Shown: positions 14,331-20,585 of the stretch, piece by piece
Layout of the letters: each line of letters begins with the position of its first letter
Position numbering within the stretch: position 1 is the stretch's first letter
IMG/VR virus record: IMGVR_UViG_3300009285_006550
Span: 1 to 20,585 of that record
Source: a virus
Direction: 5' to 3' (one strand)
DNA length: 20,585 nt
Position numbers and translations under genes: made by a program
Notes under the pieces: model-generated
What the model was told of the DNA's origin: nothing
Databases searched by the model: none
Seen by the model: the letters and a program-made list of their open reading frames with translations, nothing else

Positions 14331-15311
14331 CTACTGCTCATCCCGGAGAGGGACGCCACTGAGCTGCGAGGCCCTGCGGGCCATGGCATCCAAGCGGGCG
14401 TCCTCGTCGTCGGGGCCGGGCAGAACCTGGTTGGTCTTGGCCTGCCGGCCGGGCGGTGTCGCTGGCGGGCCCTGCCCGCCTGATTGTTTCTTCCGTGCGA
14501 CGGCTTGCTGGTACGCGGTCACGGCCGCCGCGAATTGCGCCGGGTAGAGATCGGCGTACGCCGCGCGGAACGACCGGATGCGGTTCTCGGCCATGTGCTG
14601 CAGGACGGCCCGCTGGACGTCCTCGCTGTCGGCGAAGTGCGGGAAGGCCTTCGTGGCCGTCTCGAACTCGCCACGCAGGCGCTTCTCCTCGGCCACCATC
14701 GTCTGATCGGCCTCGGCCTGCTCACGGGCAGTCAACTTGTCCGTGACCGGCTTGATGTACGTGCCGGTGATGCGGGCCTCCAGGGCGGCGTCGCGCTGGG
14801 CCTCGTACTGCTTGAACTTGGCCACGTCCAGGGAGCCGTCTTCATCCATGCAGTCCTCGATGGTCATGGGCTTGCCAACAGCCGGGGCCGGAGCCGCCGG
14901 TTCCTGCTGGGCACGGACCGCCTGGGCTGCCCTCTGGGCCTCGAACTCGCGCCGCTCCTGCTCGAACTGCCGCCGCTGCTCGGCCAGCGACTGCGACTTC
15001 TGCGTGTAGTCGCGGTCAGCGGCCTTGAGCTTCTTGTCCAGAGCGGCCTGCTGAGCCGGCGTCAGCGGCTCTTCACCTGGGGCACCGTCAGCGCCAGGCG
15101 TCACGTCATCGGCCGCGGTCGCGGCGTCGTGGCCCGCCTCGTCCTCGAACACGCCGAGAAAGGCGGCCATTGCCTCTTCGTCCGGGCCATCGGTGGAAAC
15201 GTCAGCGGCCCCGTTGGTGTCGGGGGCCTCGGGTGCGCCTGCTACGGTCGTCTCGGGGGCGTCGTCCAGTGCCGGGGGGGCGTCCTGGACTGCCGTGTCG
15301 AGTAGTGCCAT
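14331..15311 (-). CDS. Capsid scaffolding protein
   Basis: The gene encodes 326 residues from ATG 15311 with AGAGGA about ten bases upstream. The first 80 residues are acidic and low complexity (Ala/Pro/Asp/Glu). Residues about 84-136 form a charged coiled coil (TPAQQAALDKKLKAADRDY; SLAEQRRQFEQERREFEAQR). A Pro/Ala hinge is followed by a second helical region (DVAKFKQYEAQRDAALEARI; LTAREQAEADQTMVAEEKRLRGEFE) and a helical tail that contains RIRSFRAAYADLYPAQFAAAVTAYQQAVARKK. This low-complexity acidic/coiled-coil pattern directly upstream of the capsid gene is the signature of scaffold proteins, which guide procapsid assembly and leave before DNA packaging. There is no fused protease domain, since no serine or cysteine protease motif is seen. 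Confidence comes mainly from composition plus position. Confidence 0.8.
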   Translation of the reverse strand: MALLDTAVQDAPPALDDAPETTVAGAPEAPDTNGAADVSTDGPDEEAMAAFLGVFEDEAGHDAATAADDVTPGADGAPGEEPLTPAQQAALDKKLKAADRDYTQKSQSLAEQRRQFEQERREFEAQRAAQAVRAQQEPAAPAPAVGKPMTIEDCMDEDGSLDVAKFKQYEAQRDAALEARITGTYIKPVTDKLTAREQAEADQTMVAEEKRLRGEFETATKAFPHFADSEDVQRAVLQHMAENRIRSFRAAYADLYPAQFAAAVTAYQQAVARKKQSGGQGPPATPPGRQAKTNQVLPGPDDEDARLDAMARRASQLSGVPLRDEQ

Positions 15312-15400
15312 GGGTGCGTCGTCCTCTCGTGGGCTATGTGATCGCGCAGTCCGGCGCGTTGCCGGGGTGCTGCGCTGCTTGCTCCCCAGGAGAACGGAAA

Positions 15401-15447
15401 ACAGGGACGCCTCAGGCCCCGCTTACGCGAGGCTGAAGCATCCCTGT
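15401..15447 (-). terminator. Rho-independent terminator-like hairpin upstream of scaffold gene
   Basis: In a minus-strand transcript, the arm at 15447-15430 pairs with 15418-15401 over 15 consecutive positions including two G-U pairs, starting ACAGGGAUGC. The loop is about 12 bases and the hairpin is followed by four U (15401-15398). On the plus strand the same arms have two A-C mismatches, so the structure fits minus-strand RNA. It would end or attenuate transcription from the terminase-portal block before the scaffold-capsid block. Confidence 0.6.
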
Positions 15448-15496
15448 CAATGCTCTCCTGTCGTTGGTTAGGCCAGGCCACAGGTCGCCTGTTATC

Positions 15497-15517
15497 GGCG
15501 GGGAGCTTACTCCCGCC
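15497..15517 (-). other. Compact hairpin with UAAG tetraloop
   Basis: In the minus transcript GGCGGGAG pairs with CUCCCCGCC through eight pairs with one bulged C and a four-base UAAG loop. It lies between the long-range stem at 15546-15713 and the terminator-like hairpin, and may belong to the same structured RNA. Confidence 0.45.
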
Positions 15518-15545
15518 TTAGCCGTCCGTCAGTTGTCGAGTACAG

Positions 15546-15713
15546 CCAACGAGAAACACCGCGCATCTTTCATCCAGCACAAAGTGCTCGATGTGGCTTC
15601 TTCTCCCAACCCTTCCGTCGTGGTGCTCTACGCAGGCCTCTGCAGTGACCAGGCGCTTTGCATTGTCTTCCGGGATGAGAGCCGTCCCCAGGGAGGACGG
15701 TGTCTCTCGTTGG
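15546..15713 (-). ncRNA. Candidate structured RNA / leader closed by 16-bp stem
   Basis: CCAACGAGAGACACCG (minus strand, 15713-15698) pairs with CGGUGUUUCUCGUUGG (15561-15546) over 16 positions including one G-U pair. The plus strand would have an A-C mismatch there. Three more pairs (ACA with UGU) extend it after a one-base internal loop. Inside the 136-base interval are two smaller inverted repeats: CCGUCC/GGACGG at 15700-15682, which competes with the base of the long stem, and AGCAC/GUGCU around 15576-15588. No RNA family is recognised. It could be a non-coding RNA, a leader of the scaffold-capsid transcript, or an attenuator. Confidence 0.35.
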
Positions 15714-15720
15714 TTGTCAA

Positions 15721-15921
15721 TCAGGCGTTGCCCGTCTGTGGGCTACTCCCTCCTCGCGCCCGCCTATCGCTTCGGTTGGGTGCTTTGGACATCATCGGCG
15801 CCTGTATTGTCGCCTTCAAATCGGCCATTTCACTGCTGGTGACAATCAGGAGAGTCGGTACAACCATCCCGCGATCCGCGATGTCCTTGATGATTGCTCT
15901 GAACGGCATGGCTGACACCAT
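15721..15921 (-). CDS. Doubtful small ORF (66 aa)
   Basis: This is a 66-codon frame from ATG 15921 (or 62 codons from ATG 15909) in the only large gap of the late operon. The translation starts MVSAMPFRAIIKDIADRGMV and continues with VPTLLIVTSSEMADLKATIQAP, then a basic, Gly/Ser-rich tail. The middle could fold as strand and helix, but no family is recognised. No good ribosome-binding site precedes either start, and third-position G+C is lower than in neighbouring genes. The stop lies directly before the candidate structured RNA. It is either a small orphan gene or an accidental frame, and I lean slightly towards the latter. Confidence 0.35.
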   Translation of the reverse strand: MVSAMPFRAIIKDIADRGMVVPTLLIVTSSEMADLKATIQAPMMSKAPNRSDRRARGGSSPQTGNA

Positions 15922-15947
15922 TCTCAACTCTGGCACTCTGGTATCTC

Positions 15948-16115
15948 CTATCGCGCCCGGATGCGGCGCTTCTTCCGCGGCTTCCCCTTCACCCGCGCCG
16001 GCAGGTGGCTCATGTTCGTCTCGCGCGCCCACTTGTCGAACGTCTCCTGGCTGATCTCGCCGGTGCGCAGCATGGCCCCGAACTTCCGCATCTGAGCCTT
16101 CGAGCGGAAGGGCAT
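15948..16115 (-). CDS. Small basic phage protein (55 aa)
   Basis: The open frame extends further upstream, but I start at ATG 16115, two bases after the portal stop, giving 55 residues. The sequence MPFRSKAQMRKFGAMLRTGE, then QETFDKWARETNMSHLPARVK and a very basic end, is a layout I recognise from many small phage proteins beginning MPF(K/R)SKAQ and ending ...W.RET....LP.RV. They are usually unnamed and encoded near structural genes. The basic C-terminus (KGKPRKKRRIRAR) suggests nucleic-acid or portal/DNA contact, which is inference. The upstream in-frame extension is low-complexity Gly/Ala/Ser antiparallel to nothing conserved and overlaps the portal end, so it is unlikely to be translated. 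Confidence 0.7.
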   Translation of the reverse strand: MPFRSKAQMRKFGAMLRTGEISQETFDKWARETNMSHLPARVKGKPRKKRRIRAR

Positions 16116-16117
16116 GA

Positions 16118-18367
16118 CTACACCAGCCCCATCTGCGGGACTGCTCCCGCCACCGGCGCCTGCGCCCCGCCCAGATCCATCCCCAGCGCCTGCAACACCT
16201 CCAGAATCGCCTGCTGCACCTCCGCCGGCAGACTCTCCAGCCACGCCTCCTGCTCCGGCGTCAGCGGCTGCCCGCCCAGCAACTGCTCAATCACCGCCAG
16301 CAGCAACGCCTGGTCCTGCTCATCGAGCATCGCCATGATCGGCGCCAGCAGCGACTGTACGATCGTGTCGAGGTCCTGTTGGGGCGGTGGGCCAGCGCCC
16401 TCCGGCGCCTGCTCCGGTGCCCCGCCCGGCCCGGCCCCGCGGGCCATCGTCTGCTGAGCTATCTGAAGCAACAACATGAGTGCCTGTGGGTTGTTGGCCG
16501 CATCAGGATCATTCAGCAGTGGTAGCAACTGCTGTGTCAATGCCTCGGTCTCACCGGCCCCCTGCCCCGCTGCCCCGCCCATCATCGCCGCCTGCTGCGC
16601 CATCTGCATCTGCTGCTCCTGCGCCGCCATCTGACCCTGCGCCACCTCCGCCTGCCGCGCCGCCATCCGCTGCACGATCTCCTGCCGGTGCGGGAACTTC
16701 AACGCCTCCAAAAACGCCTCCCGGTCAATTCCAGGCCCGTCCGGGAACATGGTCTGCGCGGCCTTGAAGGCCACCTCCGCCTGCGCCATGGCGTTCAGCG
16801 GCAGGTTGCCGCCGGGCTCCACGACGACCCGGTACGGGATCGGCACCTGCACGCTCTCCAACCCGGCCGGCCCCATCATCCCACCCATCATGTCAGCCTC
16901 AGGCCCCGCCAACTCGCTCATCGGGGCTTCCGGCGACAGCCGCTCCTGCTTCAGCATGTCCGGCGTCACCGTCTGGCGCACGAACTTCGTCCCGTTGTGA
17001 TAGGCGAATGAGCGCTCCTCGTCGTACTTCTCCTGCATCATGTCGAGCACGATCTGGCCGAGGCGCTCAAGCTGCAGGGCGTTGTCCCGAGCGGTCTCGC
17101 GAACCCGCGTCATGGCGCTTTCCTGCAGACTCTGGATGCCGATGCCGGACTGCACCGAGCCGGGCCGCAGCCCCCGCATGACGTCCTGCACGCCCGAGAC
17201 CGTCTTCACATCCTCGTACATCTCACGCCCATAGGCGAACATCCAGGAGGGCAAGGGCGGCCCGTCCATGATCTTCGCGAAGCCATCTGCCCCCCGAACC
17301 TGGACGACCAGCCCCACGCGGCCATCATTCTGAGTGATCTGTTGGGCCGCCCCTTGGTCATTCGTCACTACCGGCATCCGACCAAGGATCCGCAGGTGCT
17401 GCTGGATCATCAAGTGCCACTTGTTGATCTTCGTCTGGAGCCCGATGATCTGCGACGTAATCGGCATGCCCCAGAACGACTCGCCGCGCTCACACATCGG
17501 CAAGCACACCACCGGGAACTGCTCGCCCGGGGTGGGGTTGTCGCCATCCCAGAGCAACTGCTGCCCCGAGAAGATCGTCAGCCGCCGGCCCCCCTCGTGA
17601 TAGACCTCCCAGATCCGGTAGGTCTGGCGATTTCCTGGGGGAACGCTCACCAGGCGCCCCACCACCCAGGCGATCGCCCGCGAAAGCAACGACTGAGGCC
17701 GCTGGGTGTCATCCTCGACGAGCTGCCCCTTCTTCTCATCGAACTTCGTCCCGCCGTCAGACCCGTCATAGATGCGCGCCGCCCGCTCCGGCGCCATGTC
17801 GCTCGCCAGCGCCAGCCACTCGCATTCCTCCAACGACCGCGCCGCCGGGTCCGGGTACACGCTGTACGGGTCCAGCCACGACACGTCAACATCGCCCTTG
17901 TGGCTGCGCTTGATCCGCCCGCGGCCGTCTACATCCACCTGCTCGGGCCCGATGTTCGGGTTCCACCAGACCTTCAGGAACCCCGTGCCCCGAAGCGCCT
18001 GGTCCACCAGCGACATGCCGTACTCGCGCGAGACCCGACGCATGTACCAGATGGCCTGCAGCGCGTCCGTCAGTTGGTCCTCAAGGCCCTCCGGCAGGCC
18101 CTCGTGCAGCGCCTTGACATACCACAACGGCACCGAGTCCTTGATGACGGGCACAATGGACGAGACCGTGGAGTAGACGAGGTTGACCGGCGCCCAATCC
18201 AACGAGGCGTCCTTGCTCAGGTCCACCCCCTCGTCCTGGACCCCCTGGTAGAAGTCGCCGTACTTGTCCCACTTGGTATGCAGGTCGCGGACGGTCTGCG
18301 TGGCGTCCTCGACCCAGCCCTGCAGCTTGGAGATCAGATCCCGATCCCGCTCAGAAGAGGCCGGCAT
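16118..18367 (-). CDS. Portal protein (P22-like size and layout)
   Basis: I start at ATG 18367 (MPASSERDRDLISKLQ), which overlaps the terminase end by 17 bases with GGAAGG and GGUGGG upstream. An in-frame start at 18406 would add 13 Arg/Trp-rich residues. The 749-residue product is near the length of the P22 portal (725). The N-terminal half has the wing/stem order seen in portals: helix with tryptophans (DKYGDFYQG), DWAPVNLVYSTVSSIVPVIKDSVP, WWNPNIGPEQVDVDG, DPYSVYPDPAARSLEECEWLA, then GEQFPVVCLPMCERGESFWGMPITSQIIGLQ and KINKWHLMIQQHLRILGRMPVV, and SVQSGIGIQSLQESAMTRVRETARDNALQLERLGQIVLDM as clip and stem helices. The last 200 residues are Gln/Ala/Met-rich and helical, comparable to the P22 barrel. 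Twelve copies form the DNA channel at one capsid vertex. Confidence 0.88.
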   Translation of the reverse strand: MPASSERDRDLISKLQGWVEDATQTVRDLHTKWDKYGDFYQGVQDEGVDLSKDASLDWAPVNLVYSTVSSIVPVIKDSVPLWYVKALHEGLPEGLEDQLTDALQAIWYMRRVSREYGMSLVDQALRGTGFLKVWWNPNIGPEQVDVDGRGRIKRSHKGDVDVSWLDPYSVYPDPAARSLEECEWLALASDMAPERAARIYDGSDGGTKFDEKKGQLVEDDTQRPQSLLSRAIAWVVGRLVSVPPGNRQTYRIWEVYHEGGRRLTIFSGQQLLWDGDNPTPGEQFPVVCLPMCERGESFWGMPITSQIIGLQTKINKWHLMIQQHLRILGRMPVVTNDQGAAQQITQNDGRVGLVVQVRGADGFAKIMDGPPLPSWMFAYGREMYEDVKTVSGVQDVMRGLRPGSVQSGIGIQSLQESAMTRVRETARDNALQLERLGQIVLDMMQEKYDEERSFAYHNGTKFVRQTVTPDMLKQERLSPEAPMSELAGPEADMMGGMMGPAGLESVQVPIPYRVVVEPGGNLPLNAMAQAEVAFKAAQTMFPDGPGIDREAFLEALKFPHRQEIVQRMAARQAEVAQGQMAAQEQQMQMAQQAAMMGGAAGQGAGETEALTQQLLPLLNDPDAANNPQALMLLLQIAQQTMARGAGPGGAPEQAPEGAGPPPQQDLDTIVQSLLAPIMAMLDEQDQALLLAVIEQLLGGQPLTPEQEAWLESLPAEVQQAILEVLQALGMDLGGAQAPVAGAVPQMGLV

Positions 18368-20054
18368 GTCCCACCGCCTTCCGCAGCCCCGCCAGCTTCT
18401 CGTCAATGGTCCCGTCGCCCATCTGCGCCAGCGTCAGACCCACCCGCTCGTACAGCCCGAACGACCCCAGGCTCTGCACCCGGGCCTTCTCCTCCGGCAC
18501 CGACCCATACGCCCCGTGCTGCTGCGCCAAGTCCACCGCATGGCTGATCGCATCAATGCAGTCATCCATCGAACCCGGGAACTCGATCAACTGCTCATTC
18601 ACCGGCCCCCCGTACAGCAGGTGGTGATGGTACACCCGGCAGTTCTGGTACTTCGGCCCCAGCACCATCCGCACCCGCGCCGTCTTATTCTGGTTGTGGA
18701 GTTGGGCCTTCTCGATCCACGGCCACACCTCGGGGCGCCCGGCCTTCCGGGCCTCCAGGGCGCGCAACTCCATCTCCGACCTCAAGCTCGCTTCCATGCT
18801 CGCGAACGGGCCCGCCATCTCCACCGCCGTCATCGAAATCCCCTCGGGGTGGCACTTGGCGTAATAGTCGTGCAGCATGAAGAACAGGTCCATCTGCTCG
18901 CTCATCGAGTACAGCCCATGCACCACGTCCACCACGTAGAAGTTCCCAAACTTGTCGATCCCCACCACCGCAAACGCCGACTCGTCCCCCCCCTCCACCC
19001 CCGTACTCGGGTCCCAGCCCATGTACAGCGTCATGTCCCGCAGAGCCATCGCCACCGGCCGCTGCGTCTCGGGCGCCTCCTGCCACGACGGGTCCTCGTA
19101 CTCCTCCGGCCGCCGCCAATACCGAATCTGCTCCGCCTTGAACACCCGCATCCCCACCGGCTTCGCGTCCAGCAGGTACTGGCTGTGAAACATCTTCAGA
19201 TCCAACTCCCGAAGCTCCGTCACCCGCGCCGCCGGGTACTCCTCCGGCCACGCCAGCACACCCGCCGCGTCCACCACCGGGATGCTCAGCCGCTCAAACC
19301 ACCCCCGCCGCGCCCGCCGAAGCCAACCGTACAGGTCGTAGCTCTCGTACACCGTGTTCACGATCAACTCCGGCGTCCCCCACGTGTCCAGCAGCGGGCG
19401 CAGCTCCTTGAACCGCTTCGTCACCTTCTCCGCCATCTCGCGCGTCTCGACGTTCTCGGGAACCACCAGGTCGTCGTACGTGATCGCCGTCCAGTGCGTC
19501 CCCGTCAACGCCACGTCTATCGCCCCGGTCCCCCACGTCGGCTCCCGGCTCTCCCGCGCCTGCCCCCGCACCGACACCGCCGCCTCCGCCTGGTTCCACT
19601 GGTCCTTCACCGGCCGCAACGTCGGGTACACCCTCCGAAACGTCTTGCTCAGCACCACACGCTTGATGTCCCGCAGGAAGCTCTTCGCCAGCGGGTGCGT
19701 CGCCGACATGATCAGACGGTGCTCGTTCGGGTCCCGGGCCACCGCCTGCACATTCCACATCACCGTCCCCAGCGTTGACTTCAGCCCCCCGCGGAACATC
19801 TCCAACTGCTTCCGCGCCGGGTCCGGCGTCTCCAGAAACGAACAAACCCGCCCATGAAGTCCATGAGACGGGCTCATTACCGTACAGCCACCGATCACCA
19901 CTGCAAAGAAGTGCAGGTCGTGCCGCCCGCGCTCCGCGATCTCCTCCAAAAGCACCGCCCGGTCCCCCGCGTCCAGGCTACTTGAGATGCGAGAGAAAAT
20001 CGGCCGGTACTCCGCTATCGTCTTCGGGTTCGTCCTCGGCACTGCCGGAACCAC
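18351..20054 (-). CDS. Terminase large subunit
   Basis: The motor ATPase and nuclease of DNA packaging, 567 residues if started at GTG 20054. A later GTG (20042) is possible, and the start overlaps the upstream gene by about 77 bases. ATPase part: Walker A-like FRGGLKST (87-94), followed by helix and HRLIMSATH strand. Walker B is TAITYDDLVVPEN with Asp194/Asp195. Coupling motif candidates are IVNTVYES. Nuclease part: YMGWDPSTGVEGGDESAFAVVGID, with Asp348 and Asp357 as metal ligands in an RNase H-like fold, then TAVEMAG and the final acid pair in SMDDCIDAISHAVDLA (497-501). The protein is normal in length for a terminase. Its neighbour to the right is a probable small subunit and to the left the portal, the classic order. 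Confidence 0.93.
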   Translation of the reverse strand: MVPAVPRTNPKTIAEYRPIFSRISSSLDAGDRAVLLEEIAERGRHDLHFFAVVIGGCTVMSPSHGLHGRVCSFLETPDPARKQLEMFRGGLKSTLGTVMWNVQAVARDPNEHRLIMSATHPLAKSFLRDIKRVVLSKTFRRVYPTLRPVKDQWNQAEAAVSVRGQARESREPTWGTGAIDVALTGTHWTAITYDDLVVPENVETREMAEKVTKRFKELRPLLDTWGTPELIVNTVYESYDLYGWLRRARRGWFERLSIPVVDAAGVLAWPEEYPAARVTELRELDLKMFHSQYLLDAKPVGMRVFKAEQIRYWRRPEEYEDPSWQEAPETQRPVAMALRDMTLYMGWDPSTGVEGGDESAFAVVGIDKFGNFYVVDVVHGLYSMSEQMDLFFMLHDYYAKCHPEGISMTAVEMAGPFASMEASLRSEMELRALEARKAGRPEVWPWIEKAQLHNQNKTARVRMVLGPKYQNCRVYHHHLLYGGPVNEQLIEFPGSMDDCIDAISHAVDLAQQHGAYGSVPEEKARVQSLGSFGLYERVGLTLAQMGDGTIDEKLAGLRKAVGHAGLF

Positions 20055-20319
20055 CCTTCGCCGCGGCCGTTCGGACCGCCGATACCCTCCCCTTCGCCAC
20101 CTTCAGCACCTGCACAGCCCAACGCGCCCTCTTCTCCAACGCCCTGCCACGGGCCCCTGTCATCTCCTCGTCGCTCAACCCACCCTTCCCAGCCGGACGC
20201 AGCAACTCGTCCAACACCTGGCTCGCCTCACCAACCAACCACTTCAACTTCCAGTCCAACAACTCCGCCGCCGTCTGACTTGATGCGGGAGCCCTTCGCC
20301 GACTCGGCCGACCTGCCAT
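19978..20319 (-). CDS. Probable terminase small subunit (113 aa)
   Basis: A short gene directly before the large terminase, as small subunits usually are, with ATG 20319 and GGAG about 13 bases upstream. The sequence starts with a basic, proline-containing tail (AGRPSRRRAPASSQ), then a helical middle AAELLDWKLKWLVGEASQVLDELLR and DEEMTGARGRALEKRARWAVQVLKVAKGRVSAV, and a short acidic end (AEDEPEDDSG). Small terminases are DNA-binding, mainly helical oligomers that recognise the packaging site. No helix-turn-helix can be drawn with certainty. Its size, helical nature, basic start and position support the call. No specific similarity is claimed. Confidence 0.65.
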   Translation of the reverse strand: MAGRPSRRRAPASSQTAAELLDWKLKWLVGEASQVLDELLRPAGKGGLSDEEMTGARGRALEKRARWAVQVLKVAKGRVSAVRTAAAKGGSGSAEDEPEDDSGVPADFLSHLK

Positions 20320-20585
20320 GATCCCAAACTCTACTCCTACTCACACCACCTGTCAACCACCTTGTGACCAATCTGTGTCTCTTGTGGTTTTTTTCTGCTT
20401 GGATGAGAGAAGAAGATGGGGTGGACTTGGGTACTATATGTGGGGAATTGTGAACTCCCCCCCTCCCGATCCACCTCCCTCCACCCCACACCCCCACCTC
20501 CTGCCTCACCACCTCCGCACCCACCCCCCCACGGCCACGACCCCCCCCCCGCACCCCCCTCCCCACCCCCCACCCCCCGGGCTCA
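20320..20585. other. Non-coding right end with strongly G-rich minus strand
   Basis: No gene is supported here. From about 20456 to the edge the plus strand is dominated by C runs (up to ten in a row at 20541-20550) broken by A or T, so the minus strand is G-rich with many runs of at least three G, capable in principle of G-quadruplex formation. From 20380 to 20455 the composition is much lower in G+C and contains a seven-T run at 20388-20394. The window ends within this sequence, so its full extent is unknown. Confidence 0.6.
20328..20356 (-). promoter_or_regulatory. Candidate sigma70-type promoter before small terminase
   Basis: The minus strand has a perfect TTGACA at 20356-20351, a 17-base spacer, then TAGAGT at 20333-20328 (four of six consensus positions). 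The expected transcript start is only about two bases before ATG 20319, and the GGAG site would lie partly inside the promoter, so a functional promoter here would give a leaderless or nearly leaderless message. A second AT-rich spot at 20433-20438 (TATAGT on minus) lacks a correctly spaced -35 box. Confidence 0.35.

Noticed and set aside
13144-14547. A 467-codon open frame on the plus strand
   Set aside because: It is antisense to the capsid and scaffold genes, with no recognisable protein motif and an Arg/His/Val-biased composition.
15698-15720. Promoter from TTGACA at 15720-15715 on the minus strand
   Set aside because: No acceptable -10 box is found 16-18 bases downstream. The TTGACA near 15454 likewise has only a poor -10 inside a hairpin.
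15464-16054. A plus-strand frame of 196 codons across the intergenic gap
   Set aside because: It runs antisense through the 55-residue gene, has no ribosome-binding site, and would be the only plus-strand gene. A hydrophobic stretch near the middle is not enough to support it.
18374-18406. Longer portal start adding Arg/Trp-rich residues
   Set aside because: The added segment lies within the terminase end and looks like out-of-frame sequence. The internal ATG at 18367 has a better ribosome-binding context.
18264-19778. A 504-codon open frame on the plus strand
   Set aside because: It is a mirror of the terminase gene. The translation is dominated by Arg, His, Leu and Pro, typical of a shadow frame.
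87-20319. tRNA genes, integrase, reverse transcriptase/diversity-generating system, toxin-antitoxin or defence genes
   Set aside because: I looked for cloverleaf-like arrangements in the gaps and for characteristic motifs in all plausible proteins and saw none. The only mobile-looking units are protein modules and the enzyme cassette.
20356-20394. Plus-strand terminator (ACCAC ... GTGGT plus seven T)
   Set aside because: The stem is only five pairs around a 23-base loop, and no plus-strand gene ends nearby.

Overview
The window is a high-GC (roughly two-thirds G+C by eye), densely packed stretch of the late (virion-assembly) region of a tailed bacteriophage or prophage. Every convincing gene lies on the minus strand, so the biological reading order runs from right to left. 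Several starts have clear Shine-Dalgarno sites (AAGGAG, AGGAGG, GGAGAGG), so the host is a bacterium. No gene here identifies the host phylum. No integrase, replication or lysis gene is present, so lifestyle cannot be decided. The order of terminase, portal, scaffold, capsid, adaptors and a large tail-tube/stabilisation-like protein, with no tape measure, sheath or tail-tube genes, is most like short-tailed phages (P22/T7 type).

Right to left: (1) 20585-20320 is non-coding, with a very G-rich minus strand and a possible promoter. (2) 20319-15948 holds a probable small terminase, the large terminase, the portal and a 55-residue phage protein, all overlapping or nearly touching. (3) 15947-15312 is the only large gap. 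It holds one doubtful 66-residue ORF and a set of inverted repeats that pair best in a minus-strand transcript, ending in a terminator-like hairpin. (4) 15311-13213 holds the scaffold and major capsid proteins, followed by a strong hairpin. (5) 13076-12513 encodes a small membrane-anchored protein of unknown role. (6) 12512-9665 encodes three consecutive head-tail adaptor-like proteins that appear to be paralogues. (7) 9661-6716 encodes a 981-residue mosaic tail protein, followed by a small 116-residue protein.

(8) At 6346-2628 the structural genes are interrupted by four enzymes with overlapping stop and start codons: a GT-B glycosyltransferase, a P-loop NTPase fused to a SAM-dependent methyltransferase, a radical SAM enzyme, and a left-handed beta-helix acyltransferase with cysteine clusters at both ends. 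Together they look like a pathway that makes or transfers a modified sugar or other small group. (9) From 2647 to the left edge there are four small putative virion/tail-fibre genes, then a LamG-domain protein that runs out of the window through 23-residue tandem repeats.

The candidates for something new are the enzyme cassette (8), the structured RNA candidate in (3), and the three-adaptor arrangement with a shared beta module inserted in one of them (6-7).
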